Positions 17,493 through 27,174 are shown, counted from the stretch's first letter. The stretch: DNA of 64,000 nucleotides from an uncultured Prevotellaceae bacterium (GCA_949299545.1 CASGAM010000006.1:157849-221848); one strand, 5' to 3'. Notes: generated from the sequence alone by a model not told the origin. Program-made: numbers and translations.

Positions 17493-18686
17493 TTAAAGCA
17501 GGCTTGCTAAATAGTTGACAATATCTTTGGCGACTTCTTTCTTGTTCTTCAGAGGGAATGGGATGTTTTCAGTCGCGCTGATGATGGAAATCTTGTTGGT
17601 GTCGTGGCGGAAGCCGGCGCCTTTGTCATTCAAAGAGTTGAGAACGATGAAATCAAGGTTCTTTTTTTCAAGTTTCTGTCTGGCATGGTCTGCTTCGTCG
17701 TGTGTTTCCAGCGCGAAGCCTACGAGCCGCTGTTTGGACGTTTTCATTTGTCCCAAGGCTTGTGCTATATCTCGGGTAGGCTTGAGATGTATGGTCAGGT
17801 CATCGCTGCCACGTTTGATTTTTTGTTCTGCGGTTTCAGCCGGTGTAAAGTCGGCTACGGCGGCGCATAGGATGGCGGCATCCATGTTCGGAAAATGTTT
17901 GGTGGATGCTTCATACATTTCTTCTGCAGACTCAACGTTAAAGCGCCGTATGTTGGGATGGACGGTTGTCAGAGAAACGGGGCCGCTGACGAGGGTTACT
18001 TCCGCCCCTTTGTCAGCACAGGCTTCAGCCAATGCATAACCCATTTTGCCGGATGAATAGTTGCCGATAAAACGTACTGGATCGATTTTTTCATAAGTTG
18101 GGCCGGCCGTTATCAGTATTTTTTTACCGTGCATGCTGTTACTTTCAGCGAAAAAGTCTTCTAAGATCCTGATGATTTTTTCCGGCTCTTCCATTCGCCC
18201 TTTTCCTTCGAGATGGCTTGCAAGTTCGCCGCATGTAGGCTCAATGATATGATTCCCATACCGTCGGAGCGTTGCAAGGTTGGTTTGCGTTGACGGGTGC
18301 GCATACATGTCCAAATCCATGGCCGGTGCCAAAAAGACCGGTGCTTTCATGGACAAGTAAGTTGTTATGAGCATGTTGTCGGCTATGCCATTAGCCATTT
18401 TCCCGATAGTGGAGGCCGTAGCCGGAGCTATGACCATGGCATCGGCCCACAGACCTATGTCGACGTGGCTGTTCCACGTCCCGTCACGTTGCGAAAAAAA
18501 TTCGCTGATGACGGGTTTGCTCGTAAGTGCCGACAAAGTGATAGGGGTGATAAATTCCTTGCCGGCCGGTGTTATGACCACCTGCACTTCGGCACCTTTC
18601 TTTATAAGACCTCTTATAAGGTAACATGCTTTGTATGCGGCAATGCTTCCGGTTATACCCAGTACGATTTTTTTTCCTTTCAACAT
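17493..18686 (-). CDS. coaBC: Bifunctional phosphopantothenoylcysteine decarboxylase / phosphopantothenate-cysteine ligase
   Basis: A 397-residue coenzyme A biosynthesis enzyme. The N-terminal flavoprotein (CoaC, about 1-185) contains GITGSIAAYKACYLIRGL, the active-site His in NSHVDIGLW, and the decarboxylase signature PAMDLDMY with CGELASHLEGKGRM. The C-terminal ligase (CoaB, about 190-397) contains ITAGPTYEKIDPVRFIGNYSSGKMG. The clamp region that reads ACG in several CoaC proteins is ASH here. It lies in the dnaN-recN operon with 10-base gaps on both sides. Confidence 0.96.
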   Translation of the reverse strand: MLKGKKIVLGITGSIAAYKACYLIRGLIKKGAEVQVVITPAGKEFITPITLSALTSKPVISEFFSQRDGTWNSHVDIGLWADAMVIAPATASTIGKMANGIADNMLITTYLSMKAPVFLAPAMDLDMYAHPSTQTNLATLRRYGNHIIEPTCGELASHLEGKGRMEEPEKIIRILEDFFAESNSMHGKKILITAGPTYEKIDPVRFIGNYSSGKMGYALAEACADKGAEVTLVSGPVSLTTVHPNIRRFNVESAEEMYEASTKHFPNMDAAILCAAVADFTPAETAEQKIKRGSDDLTIHLKPTRDIAQALGQMKTSKQRLVGFALETHDEADHARQKLEKKNLDFIVLNSLNDKGAGFRHDTNKISIISATENIPFPLKNKKEVAKDIVNYLASLL

Positions 18687-18696
18687 GTCGGTTGTG

Positions 18697-19467
18697 TTAT
18701 CTTTTTATGGCTTCAAGACGGATTTGTGTCAATACTTGTTTGGTATTACGGGCGAAATCGCCTTGTATCATCCAGCCGTAATAACCGGGGTCGACCTTTA
18801 ATATGTCAGCAACCTTTTGGCCCTTGTATTTTCCGAAATTGAAAACTATTTCACCTTTTTCGTTATAGACCATGCGCCCGGCAAAATCAACATTGTCGCT
18901 CATGCGTGAAAATTCAGATAAAAAGGTCATGTCGTTCTGAAGTTCCTCAGGATAATGGTCGAGTTGAGCCATGAGGACTTCGTATGTGGCCCGTGTGTCG
19001 GCAAGTGCCGAATGGGCGTTTTCAAGGTCTTTGTTACAATAGAACTTATAGGCAGCACTCAGGGTGCGGCGTTCTAATTTGTGGTATATGTTTTGTACGT
19101 CTATGAATTTACGTTTACGCAGATCGATGTCTATCCCGACGCGGAGAAATTCTTCAACAAGTAGAGGAACATCAAACCGATTGGAGTTGAAGCCTGCGAT
19201 GTCACAGCCTTCAAATGTATTTGCAAGAGTCTTGGCTATATCTTTGAACGTCGGACAATCGACCACGTCAGCATCATAAATACCGTGTATGGCTGAAGAA
19301 CTTTCCGGTATGTGCATTTCCGGATTGATTCGCATGCTTTTCGATTCCTCATTACCATTGGGGTAAACCTTGATGTAGCATAGTTCTACGATTCTATCAA
19401 ATACAATATTTGTACCTGTCGTCTCCAGGTCGAAAAAGATGATGGGGACTTTCAAATTTAGTTTCAT
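18697..19467 (-). CDS. DnaQ-type 3'-5' exonuclease
   Basis: A 256-residue DEDD exonuclease resembling the proofreading epsilon subunit of DNA polymerase III. Exo I is FFDLETTGTN (Asp and Glu), Exo II is AGFNSNRFDVPLL, and Exo III contains HSALADTRATYEVL. A C-terminal ~60-residue segment (VFNFGKYKGQKVADILKVDPGYYGWMIQGDF) is a small domain often fused to such exonucleases in this phylum. It sits 15 bases after dnaN, the sliding-clamp gene, which supports a replication or repair role. Whether it is the main proofreading subunit or an accessory nuclease is undecided. Confidence 0.9.
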   Translation of the reverse strand: MKLNLKVPIIFFDLETTGTNIVFDRIVELCYIKVYPNGNEESKSMRINPEMHIPESSSAIHGIYDADVVDCPTFKDIAKTLANTFEGCDIAGFNSNRFDVPLLVEEFLRVGIDIDLRKRKFIDVQNIYHKLERRTLSAAYKFYCNKDLENAHSALADTRATYEVLMAQLDHYPEELQNDMTFLSEFSRMSDNVDFAGRMVYNEKGEIVFNFGKYKGQKVADILKVDPGYYGWMIQGDFARNTKQVLTQIRLEAIKR

Positions 19468-19482
19468 TGTGTAGCAGCTGTT

Positions 19483-20607
19483 TTATTCATTCAACATCAT
19501 AGGCATCAGGAGCATCAGCATTTCTTCATTTTCATTTTGCTCTACGGGAACAAGAACGCCGGCACGACTCGGGTCTGCCAATTCGATAAGTACGTTATCT
19601 CCTACCAAGTTGTTAAGAATGTCGACAAGGAATGTTCCGCTGAAACCAATATTGATGACGTTACCTTGATAACTGCATGGCAACATTTCTTCTGCTGACG
19701 TCGAAAAGTCGAAGTCTTGTCCGGATACGATGATTTTGTTGTCTTCAAGATGCAACTTGACGAGAGCACTGCTTTGACTGGAGAATACCAATATACGCTT
19801 GATGGTACTCAGGAATGCTTGACGATCGACGGTTACATGATAAGGGTTTTGAGTCGGGATGACAGAATTGTAGTTTGGATATCTACCTTCTATCAACCTA
19901 CATATAAGTTTTGCGGACTCTAAATGTATGACTGCATTTCTTTGGTTGAAGTTTATTTTTACGTCGTTACTTTCCTTTGGCAGAAGGTTTTTCAAGAGAG
20001 AAGCTGGTTTTGGAGGCAAAATGAAATTGGATGGTGCATTGCCTTGTATGCTTGTGTTCTTTATCCTGACTAATTTACGACCGTCGGTTGCAACAAAGTA
20101 TACGCCATCCGGTTGTATATCAAAATAAATGCCGTTCATTACTTGCCTGATCTCATCGTTTCCTGTAGCAAAAGTACAGTGACTGATGCCACTTAATAGA
20201 GCTTCGGGCTGGAATAAGACAGTTTCCATGTCTTCTTCGTTGATTGGCATTATAGGGTATTCGTCAGCGTTTTGTCCGACAATATTGAAATGCCCGTTCT
20301 GGTAGTTTGCTGTGATTTCCATGTTGTCGAGATTTATTTCAAACTCGATGGGTTGCTCGGCAATTTCTTTCATGGATTCCTGAAGCGTGCGGGCATTTAT
20401 GCAGAAACTGGCGTCACTGTCGTTGTCTATGATGTCAAGCCACGTAATTAACGTAGTTTCGCTGTCTGAAGCAGTAATGGTGAGGGTCTTATCTTTGATT
20501 TCAAAAAGGAAACAGTCTAAGATAGGAATCGGACTCTTGGAGTTGATGACGCGACCGATTGACTGTAAACGAGTGAACAGTGTTGTACTGGATAATACAA
20601 ATTTCAT
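19483..20607 (-). CDS. dnaN: DNA polymerase III sliding clamp (beta subunit)
   Basis: The start is the ATG at 20607 (MKFVLSSTTLFTRLQSIGRV), giving 374 residues, the usual clamp length; the longer open frame upstream is non-coding leader. Three clamp domains are recognisable, with typical pieces such as PILDCFLFEIKDKTLTITASDSE, FATGNDEIRQVMNGIYF, FVATDGRKLVRI and the C-terminal LMLLMPMMLNE. The clamp holds DNA polymerase and many repair proteins on DNA. It is the first gene of a five-gene operon, with a good promoter 30-60 bases upstream. Confidence 0.96.
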   Translation of the reverse strand: MKFVLSSTTLFTRLQSIGRVINSKSPIPILDCFLFEIKDKTLTITASDSETTLITWLDIIDNDSDASFCINARTLQESMKEIAEQPIEFEINLDNMEITANYQNGHFNIVGQNADEYPIMPINEEDMETVLFQPEALLSGISHCTFATGNDEIRQVMNGIYFDIQPDGVYFVATDGRKLVRIKNTSIQGNAPSNFILPPKPASLLKNLLPKESNDVKINFNQRNAVIHLESAKLICRLIEGRYPNYNSVIPTQNPYHVTVDRQAFLSTIKRILVFSSQSSALVKLHLEDNKIIVSGQDFDFSTSAEEMLPCSYQGNVINIGFSGTFLVDILNNLVGDNVLIELADPSRAGVLVPVEQNENEEMLMLLMPMMLNE

Positions 20608-20637
20608 GTTATAGGGCTTTATTTGTTTTCTTATCAA

Positions 20638-20669
20638 CAAAAATACATATAATAGAATTATTGTACAAA
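20638..20669 (-). promoter_or_regulatory. Promoter of the dnaN operon
   Basis: Minus strand TTTG (20669-20666), 20 bases, then TATTTTTG (20645-20638). Both boxes and the spacing fit the phylum consensus. Confidence 0.65.
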
Positions 20670-20684
20670 AAAAACAATTAAAAA

Positions 20685-20716
20685 TTGGTGAAACCAAAAT
20701 TTTAATCGTAACTTCG
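20685..20716 (+). promoter_or_regulatory. Promoter of the DUF3127 gene
   Basis: TTG at 20685-20687, 21 bases, then TAACTTCG at 20709-20716 (one change from TAnnTTTG). It faces away from the dnaN promoter, about 16 bases from it. Confidence 0.5.
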
Positions 20717-20740
20717 CCGTGCTAATAATAATGGAATAAT

Positions 20741-21115
20741 ATGGAAATTACAGGTAAGATTATAGCCGTATTGCCCGCACGTAGCGGAACATCAGCCCGT
20801 ACCGGAGCTGAATGGAAAGTGCAGGAATATGTGTTAGAAACGCAAGAGCAGTATCCACGTAAGATGTGTTTTGACGTTTTCGGTTCAGACAAAATAGATC
20901 AGTTTGCCATACAGTTGGGTGAAACGTTGACCGTGTCGTTTGATGTGGATGCCCGAGAGTATCAGGGACGTTGGTACAACAGTATCAGGGCATGGAAGAT
21001 TGAGCGTGCAGCCGCTCCACAAGAAGCGCCTGCCGGTATGACGCCTTTCCCACCGGTAACAGAGGCTCCGGTAGATTTCTCTGCGGGGGCATCTAATGAT
21101 GACCTTCCTTTTTGA
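20741..21115 (+). CDS. DUF3127 protein, SSB-like OB-fold with acidic tail
   Basis: A 124-residue protein of the DUF3127 family. The fold-defining part (about 1-88) is strand-rich (MEITGKIIAVLPARSG, QYPRKMCFDVFGSD, TVSFDVDAREYQGRWYNSIRAWKI) and resembles a single-strand DNA-binding OB fold. A Pro/Ala-rich linker follows, and the protein ends SNDDLPF. That ending closely matches the acidic Asp-Asp-x-x-Phe tip by which bacterial SSB proteins recruit replication and repair partners. It diverges from dnaN. A role in single-strand DNA binding or partner recruitment is an inference from these features; no function is established to my knowledge. Confidence 0.82.
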   Translation: MEITGKIIAVLPARSGTSARTGAEWKVQEYVLETQEQYPRKMCFDVFGSDKIDQFAIQLGETLTVSFDVDAREYQGRWYNSIRAWKIERAAAPQEAPAGMTPFPPVTEAPVDFSAGASNDDLPF

Positions 21116-21136
21116 TAGTAAACGATGGATTGTCAT

Positions 21137-21169
21137 AGCCGGCTTGCAGAAATGTGAGCCGGTTTTTTT
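21137..21169 (+). terminator. Terminator of the DUF3127 gene
   Basis: CCGGCT and AGCCGG form the stem (21139-21162), followed by seven T. It is 20 bases past the stop. Confidence 0.85.
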
Positions 21170-21231
21170 ATCGCGTAAAAGAGGAGCTATGGTACTAAAT
21201 GAGGAAATTTAAAGCCATGTTCTGAATATAG

Positions 21232-21268
21232 AAAAGGGGAGAGTTGCCTTAATATGGCAATTCTCCCC
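21232..21268 (-). terminator. Terminator of the efflux operon
   Basis: GGGGAGAGTTGCC (21236-21248) and GGCAATTCTCCCC (21256-21268) form a 13-bp stem with one mismatch and a 7-base loop; the minus strand continues CTTTTC. It ends transcription from the leftward RND operon. Confidence 0.9.
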
Positions 21269-21300
21269 AACGAATGAAAATGAGATATTGACTGTTTAAC

Positions 21301-22662
21301 TTATTCTATACCTCCGCCTAAAGCCTGATAAAGTTCTATGGCAGCTTGGATCAGACTGAAGTCGTTATTGATTTTTGAGAGTTGGGCGCTAAGTAATGTT
21401 TGTTCTGCCGTCAATACTTCAAGATAATTGGTAGAAGAGTTCATCATCAACGCCTTGGTGCTTTTTACTGCAGTCTCGAGAGAGGCGATTTGTTTGTTGT
21501 AGAGTTCTTGTTTTTCTTGTGAACTTTGAATCTTTGTCAACGCCGAATTAACCTCAGCACCGGCATCTAACAGTGTTTGTTGGAAGGTTAATTTAGCCTG
21601 TTCCTGTTGTGCTTTTGATATTTTAAGTTGTGCGCGTAATTTACCATTTTGCAAGAGTGGCTGTGTGAGGGCTGCCGTCGCATTCCATATCCATTTGCCT
21701 GGATTGATAACTGTTCCGAGATCATTGGTCCATCCTAAAAGTCCGCTCAAATTTAATACCGGATAGAATGCCGCACGGCTTTCATTGGTGGTATAAAATG
21801 CCGCAGCTAATTGTGATTCTGCCATTTTGACGTCGGGGCGGTTTGAGAGGGCATAGGCCGGTATGCCGCCGGAGAGGTCGGGGGTTTGCCAGTCGCTGAG
21901 CGCCCCTATGTTGTAATTCTGTGGCGTATCTCCAAGAAGTGCGGCAAATTCAAAGTTAAGGTTGCTGATTTGGTCACGAAGGTCGGTGATTTGGGCGCAT
22001 ACGCTGTAATACGTAGCTTCAGTTTGCGAAACAGCAGCCATATTGCTTTGTCCTGCCTGCATCAATGCTCTCATCATTTCTACATTCTCCTTCCAGTTCT
22101 TTTGGGTTTCAAGGCTGATGCGCATTTGTTCGTTGAGCATTGCGAGACTGTAGTAATAATTGGCAATGGCACTAATGAGCTGTGTTTGTACAGCATCTTT
22201 GTATGCTTGGCTGTTGGCGAGTTGCATTTGGGCGCGTCGTTTGGCGTTTCTGAGACTACCGAATACATCGATCTGCCATGAAGCGCTGACAGGGATGGAA
22301 TATGTTTTGGACGGTTTGCTCCAGTCGATGCTGCTTAATGAACCTTGAGGGGCAAACGCAAAACTTGGTACGTAAGCCCATTTGGCTGCCATAAGGCTGG
22401 CTTCAGCTTGTTGAATTTGCAACTGGGCATTTTGCATGTCAGTATTCTGTGACAACCCTTTCTCGATAAGTGCTTGTAGTTGCGGGTCCGTAAAAACTTC
22501 ACGCCAGGAAAGGCTTGCCATTCCTAATGAGTCGCCTGCCTGTGTATTGGTGCTTTGGTACAGCGAATCAATCTTTATGTCTTCTGGGCGCTCATAGCTT
22601 GTGTAGAGACCGCAGCTGCTTAATAGAGCAGCTGCCGTCACGGTCATTATGATATGTTTCAT
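21301..22662 (-). CDS. TolC/OprM-type outer-membrane efflux lipoprotein
   Basis: A 453-residue outer-membrane channel of the NodT/OprM class. The N-terminus is a lipoprotein signal (TVTAAALLSSC, lipidated Cys about residue 17), followed by two outer-membrane-efflux-protein repeats with the usual internal duplication (LQIQQAEASLMAAKWAYVPS ... LQAAIELYQAL-type helices). It forms the exit duct of the tripartite pump. Its ATG overlaps the stop of the RND gene by one base (TAATG), a sign of coupled translation. The length and organisation are normal. Confidence 0.93.
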   Translation of the reverse strand: MKHIIMTVTAAALLSSCGLYTSYERPEDIKIDSLYQSTNTQAGDSLGMASLSWREVFTDPQLQALIEKGLSQNTDMQNAQLQIQQAEASLMAAKWAYVPSFAFAPQGSLSSIDWSKPSKTYSIPVSASWQIDVFGSLRNAKRRAQMQLANSQAYKDAVQTQLISAIANYYYSLAMLNEQMRISLETQKNWKENVEMMRALMQAGQSNMAAVSQTEATYYSVCAQITDLRDQISNLNFEFAALLGDTPQNYNIGALSDWQTPDLSGGIPAYALSNRPDVKMAESQLAAAFYTTNESRAAFYPVLNLSGLLGWTNDLGTVINPGKWIWNATAALTQPLLQNGKLRAQLKISKAQQEQAKLTFQQTLLDAGAEVNSALTKIQSSQEKQELYNKQIASLETAVKSTKALMMNSSTNYLEVLTAEQTLLSAQLSKINNDFSLIQAAIELYQALGGGIE

Positions 22663-25600
22663 TATTTTTTGTCTTTATTATCCTGGTTAAACATACTGCG
22701 TTCTTGTAGGCTCCTTTCGCGTTCAGCCGCAAATTGCGGATCGGCTTCTTCATGCATTGCCGGACGGATCTTTTCCTGCCAGTATTGGAAGAACACGAAG
22801 AATACAGGTGTAATGAAAAGCAGTGCCAGTGTGCCGACAAGCATACCGCCGACAACGCCTGTTCCCAAAGAACTGTTTCCGTTCGCACCAGCTCCGCTTG
22901 CAAACATCAATGGCAACATACCGAAAATCATGGTTAATACCGTCATCAATATAGGGCGGAAACGGGCTTGTGCTGCAGCATAGGCTGCCTCGATGATACC
23001 CATTCCTTTGCGGCGGCGTTCAGAAGCAAACTCAGTAATCAGAATGGCTGTTTTTGCAAGAAGTCCTATCAACATGATGACACCCGTTTGCAGGTAAATA
23101 TTGTTCTCTAGCCCGAATAATTTCGCGAAGAGAAATGAACCCATCAAACCACATGGTACTGAGAGGATGACAGCCATCGGTACGAGGAAACTTTCGTATA
23201 AACATGAGAGGATGAGGTATATAAGTACGATACAGATGATGTATATGAAAACTGTATCATTAGAACCTACAGTCTCAGCTTCCTCACGTGAAATACCGCC
23301 GTACTCGTATGTATAACGGCTTGGCAATGTCTGTTCTGCGACTTCTTCTATAGCCTTCATAGCTTCACCAGTAGAATATTGGGGGTTGACATTGACATTA
23401 CATGCAATGGCATCGAAAAGGTTGAAACGTTTGGTTACTTCAGGTCCCATTCCTTTCTTAATAGAAACAAATTGGCTGAGAGGAGCCATTTCTGTGCCTA
23501 CGCGCACATACATATTGTTTAGAGAGTGTTCATCAAGACGGTATTGCGGATCGGCTTGAATCATCACACGGTACACCTTAGAGAATTGGTTGAAATTGGA
23601 TGCATAAATACCTCCGCAATATCCTCCCAATACATCCAATACTTCTGAAGGAGAGATGCCGGCACGTTTGCACTTGGCTGCATCGACGTCAACATCGTAT
23701 TGTGGGAAATTCATGTTAAATGACGTGTATGCCATTGAAATTTCCGGGCGTTGATTCAGGGCTCCTATGAATTTCATTGCATTGGTATAGAATGTTTGCA
23801 TGTCTCCACCGATACGGTCTTGTAGTTGTAGGTCGATGGAGTTTCCCATACCATAACCAGGTATCATACCAGGCTGGAAAGCGAATACTTGTGCCTCTTT
23901 TACACTTTGTAGCATGAAATTCAGCTTGTTAAGAACAGATTGAGCATCCTGACCATCGTCTGTTCGTTCATCCCAGTTTTTCAGTCGGATAATAAATGAA
24001 CCGTATGAGGTTCCTTGGCCGGCAATAAATCCATAACCGGAAATCTTAGAATAGTGGTCTATTTCAGGAATTTGTTTAATGATAGCTTCGGCTTTATTCA
24101 TCGTATTTTCTGTTGTAGCCAAACTGCTGCCGGGGGCAACACTGACATTAACCATGATAGTACCTTGGTCTTCTTGTGGAACAAGTCCTGTTTTTGTTGT
24201 TTTCATAAAATAAACTAACAGTACTACAGATACGACTAATGACATCCAGCCAACCCATCGATGATGAATAAAAAACATAACACCTTTTTTGTATTTACTC
24301 ATCATGGCATTGAATGAAGCATTATAAGCTGCACGTACACGACCATTAATGCTTTTCGGGCTTTTTGTTCCATCAGATGGTTTTAACCACATGGCACATA
24401 AGGCGGGGCAGAGAGTAAGGGCACAAATACAAGAAAGTCCTACTGCTGTAGCCATTGTAACGCCAAATTGGGTATAGAAAATACCGGATGTACCCCCCAT
24501 GAAAGTAACTGGAATAAATACGGCCATGAACACAAGCGTACAAGAGATGACGGCCATTGTTACATCAGATAATGCATCTTTTGTTGCTAAATATGGCGAT
24601 TTGTAACCTACATCAAATTTTGCTTGGACTGCTTCAACAACCACAATAGCGTCATCAACTACGGTACCAATGGCTAAAACAAGGGCAAACAAGGTAAGAA
24701 TGTTGATACTGAAACCGGCAATTTGCAAGCACGCAAATGTTCCGATAAGTGAAACGATGATGGAGATAGACGGAATTAAGGTGCTCTTGAGATCCTGAAG
24801 GAAGAAATAAACCACCAGAACGACAAGAATGATGGCGATAATCAGAGTTTCAACCACTTCATGTATTGATGCAAACAGAAAGTCGTTTGAACTCATCATG
24901 GTCATGAACTCTGTTCCTGCCGGTAGATCTTTGCTTAACTCATCCAATAGGTTACTGATGCGTCCGTTTACTTCTGTTGCATTGGAACCTGCGACTTGAA
25001 ATACCATGAAAGTACAACTAGGGTGACCATCTACAGTGCCATCGAAACTGTATGACAAAGATCCTAATTCAACGTTGGCCACATCTTTTACCCTGAGGAC
25101 ATTTCCATTGTCTAGAGAACGGACAACAATGTTCTCGAACTCGCTGATATCTGTCAGACGGCCTTTATATTTCATGGTAAATTGGAATGTATTTTCCGAA
25201 TTTTCACCGAGTGCGCCTGTTGGAGCTTCCAAGTTTTGTTCACTTAAAACGGCTGTAATATCAGAAGGGACAAGGTTATACTGAGCCATGACGTCTGGTT
25301 TAAGCCATATACGCAAACTGTATGTGTCACCCATGGCCATAACATCGCCTACACCTTCGATACGTTTTATTTGAGGAACAACGTTGATGTCGAGATAATT
25401 AGCTAGGAATGTTTTGTCATAGCGATCATTAGGGCTGTAGAGGGCACCGATTTGTAGGAAACTTGTTTGCCGTTTTTGTGTTGTGACACCGATACGTGTT
25501 ACTTCTGCTGGCAATAAACCTTGTGCTTTTGATACGCGGGTTTGTACGTTAACGGCAGCCATGTCTGGGTCTGTGCCTTGTTTGAAAAATACTTGGATTT

Positions 25601-25868
25601 CTGCAGAACCGGAGTTGGTGGCTGTAGATTGCATGTAGGTCATGTTTTCTACACCGTTGATACTTTCTTCCAATGGCTGGATTACACTTTTCATGACAGC
25701 ATCAGCACTTGCGCCCGTATATGAAGCGGAAACACGGACGGTAGGGGGAGCTATGTCTGGGTATTGTTCAACAGGAAGCGTGCCCAAAGAAATGAATCCT
25801 ACGATGAGGATTAGAATGGAGATGGATAAAGCCATCACCGGGCGTTTAATAAATATATTTCCTTTCAT
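22662..25868 (-). CDS. RND (HAE1-type) multidrug efflux transporter
   Basis: A 1068-residue inner-membrane proton/drug antiporter of the AcrB/MexB class. The twelve-helix layout with two large periplasmic loops is evident. The proton-relay aspartates are present in TM4 (LAIGTVVDDAIVVVEAVQAKF). Other family pieces are FIKRPVMALSISILILIVG at the start, QEDQGTIMVNV, and the TM11 region FRPILMTVLTMIFGMLPLM. It exports hydrophobic or amphipathic compounds such as bile salts, dyes or antibiotics; the real substrates are not visible in the sequence. It is the middle gene of the adaptor-pump-channel operon. Confidence 0.96.
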   Translation of the reverse strand: MKGNIFIKRPVMALSISILILIVGFISLGTLPVEQYPDIAPPTVRVSASYTGASADAVMKSVIQPLEESINGVENMTYMQSTATNSGSAEIQVFFKQGTDPDMAAVNVQTRVSKAQGLLPAEVTRIGVTTQKRQTSFLQIGALYSPNDRYDKTFLANYLDINVVPQIKRIEGVGDVMAMGDTYSLRIWLKPDVMAQYNLVPSDITAVLSEQNLEAPTGALGENSENTFQFTMKYKGRLTDISEFENIVVRSLDNGNVLRVKDVANVELGSLSYSFDGTVDGHPSCTFMVFQVAGSNATEVNGRISNLLDELSKDLPAGTEFMTMMSSNDFLFASIHEVVETLIIAIILVVLVVYFFLQDLKSTLIPSISIIVSLIGTFACLQIAGFSINILTLFALVLAIGTVVDDAIVVVEAVQAKFDVGYKSPYLATKDALSDVTMAVISCTLVFMAVFIPVTFMGGTSGIFYTQFGVTMATAVGLSCICALTLCPALCAMWLKPSDGTKSPKSINGRVRAAYNASFNAMMSKYKKGVMFFIHHRWVGWMSLVVSVVLLVYFMKTTKTGLVPQEDQGTIMVNVSVAPGSSLATTENTMNKAEAIIKQIPEIDHYSKISGYGFIAGQGTSYGSFIIRLKNWDERTDDGQDAQSVLNKLNFMLQSVKEAQVFAFQPGMIPGYGMGNSIDLQLQDRIGGDMQTFYTNAMKFIGALNQRPEISMAYTSFNMNFPQYDVDVDAAKCKRAGISPSEVLDVLGGYCGGIYASNFNQFSKVYRVMIQADPQYRLDEHSLNNMYVRVGTEMAPLSQFVSIKKGMGPEVTKRFNLFDAIACNVNVNPQYSTGEAMKAIEEVAEQTLPSRYTYEYGGISREEAETVGSNDTVFIYIICIVLIYLILSCLYESFLVPMAVILSVPCGLMGSFLFAKLFGLENNIYLQTGVIMLIGLLAKTAILITEFASERRRKGMGIIEAAYAAAQARFRPILMTVLTMIFGMLPLMFASGAGANGNSSLGTGVVGGMLVGTLALLFITPVFFVFFQYWQEKIRPAMHEEADPQFAAERERSLQERSMFNQDNKDKK

Positions 25869-25903
25869 TGTTTTCTGGACTATATCTTTTTTACCTTATA
25901 ATA

Positions 25904-27007
25904 TTATTTGCTGCTAACTGGTGTACCTTCACGAACGAGTCCGGCACCGTCAGCTATGATAACATCGCCTACATTTAATCCGCCCGTTACGATATACTCT
26001 TTTCCATTATCGTTAGGAGCGACTTCAATGTTAGCACTTATTGCTTTTCCGTCGATAACCTTGTAGGCCAGTATCTTGTCTTGAAGCTCAAATGTAGCAG
26101 CTTGAGGAATGACAATTACATTTGAATAAATCATCGGAATTTCTACGTTACCGTTGGCGCCACTGTGTAATAGGTGGCTTTTGTTCGGGAATGCAGCACG
26201 AACACTTACAGAACCTGTTGAACGGTCAATGACACCACTGATTGATTCTATGCGACCAGAGTCGGGTAGGACGCTGCCGTCGCTGAGAATTAGTTTTAAG
26301 TCAGGCATTTGTTCGATGGAGTTCTCTATGCTACCATATTGGCGTATCATGCTGAGGAGTTGTGTTTCATTCATAGAGAAATAAACATACATTTGGTTGT
26401 TGTCAGAAACCGTTGTCAAAGGTCGTGGTATGTTGCTGCTTACCAAAGCTCCTTGACGATAGGGGAGTTCGCCAACCACACCATCGGCCGGGCTTTTAAC
26501 TTCTGTATAAGATAGGTTGTTTTGAGCGTTTACCAACTGCGCTTCCATCTGAGCTACGGTTGCTTTGGCGCTGAGCATGCTATTTTCTGACTTTTGAAGG
26601 TCAAATTCTGAAACAACTTTCTCTTCAAACAGACGTTGTGTACTTTGATAAGTTAGTTCTGCAGTCGCAAGTGCGGCTTTCGCAGCTTCAAGGTTAGCTT
26701 TAGCTGTATTTAAAGCCGCTTTGTAAGGCACTTGGTCAATAACGAATAATAACTGTCCTTTTTTTACTCGTTCACCTTCAGTGACACAAAGACGTTGTAA
26801 AGTGCCACTTACTTGGGGGTAGATTTCAATGTCCTGGCATCCGCGAATTGTGGCTGAATAGCGCATTGGAAGTACTCTTGAATCAGTTTTAACACTCATT
26901 GTTTTGTAACTTCCCATGTCAGTTTGAGGTTGTTCGTTTTTACAACCGCAAAGTGCAATAATGCAACATAATACTGATGTTGCAACAGTCTTGATACCTC
27001 TGTTCAT
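25904..27007 (-). CDS. RND efflux periplasmic adaptor lipoprotein
   Basis: A 367-residue AcrA/MexA-type membrane fusion protein linking pump and channel. The lipoprotein signal ends ALCGC. The body has the barrel-sandwich (lipoyl-like) half motif TIRGCQDIEIYPQVSGTLQRLCVTEGERVKKGQLLFVID, an alpha-helical hairpin (about 95-165), the second lipoyl half NNLSYTEVKSPADGVVGELPYRQGALV, and a C-terminal beta-barrel. It is the first gene of the operon, 35 bases before the pump gene. Confidence 0.94.
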   Translation of the reverse strand: MNRGIKTVATSVLCCIIALCGCKNEQPQTDMGSYKTMSVKTDSRVLPMRYSATIRGCQDIEIYPQVSGTLQRLCVTEGERVKKGQLLFVIDQVPYKAALNTAKANLEAAKAALATAELTYQSTQRLFEEKVVSEFDLQKSENSMLSAKATVAQMEAQLVNAQNNLSYTEVKSPADGVVGELPYRQGALVSSNIPRPLTTVSDNNQMYVYFSMNETQLLSMIRQYGSIENSIEQMPDLKLILSDGSVLPDSGRIESISGVIDRSTGSVSVRAAFPNKSHLLHSGANGNVEIPMIYSNVIVIPQAATFELQDKILAYKVIDGKAISANIEVAPNDNGKEYIVTGGLNVGDVIIADGAGLVREGTPVSSK

Positions 27008-27042
27008 ACTATAAAATTAAAATATTACCTTAAATGTGGGTG

Positions 27043-27050
27043 CAAAATTA
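27043..27050 (-). promoter_or_regulatory. Probable -7 box of the efflux operon
   Basis: Minus strand TAATTTTG, matching TAnnTTTG, about 36 bases before the adaptor ATG. The -33 box is weak, as expected if the divergent AraC protein activates it. A small inverted repeat, TGTTC (27094-27098) / GAACA (27106-27110), lies between the two promoters. Confidence 0.45.
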
Positions 27051-27114
27051 CACTAAGAATTCGACTTTTTAGGCAGTAAAACCACCTATGTTTTGTTCAT
27101 TTTGGGAACATGTC

Positions 27115-27145
27115 TTGTATTTTAGTATTATTCTACTTAATTTTG
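27115..27145 (+). promoter_or_regulatory. Promoter of the efflux-linked AraC gene
   Basis: TTG at 27115-27117, 20 bases, then TAATTTTG at 27138-27145; ATG follows 30 bases later. Confidence 0.6.
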
Positions 27146-27174
27146 TTTATAATTAACGTTCTAATGGTTGCAAA

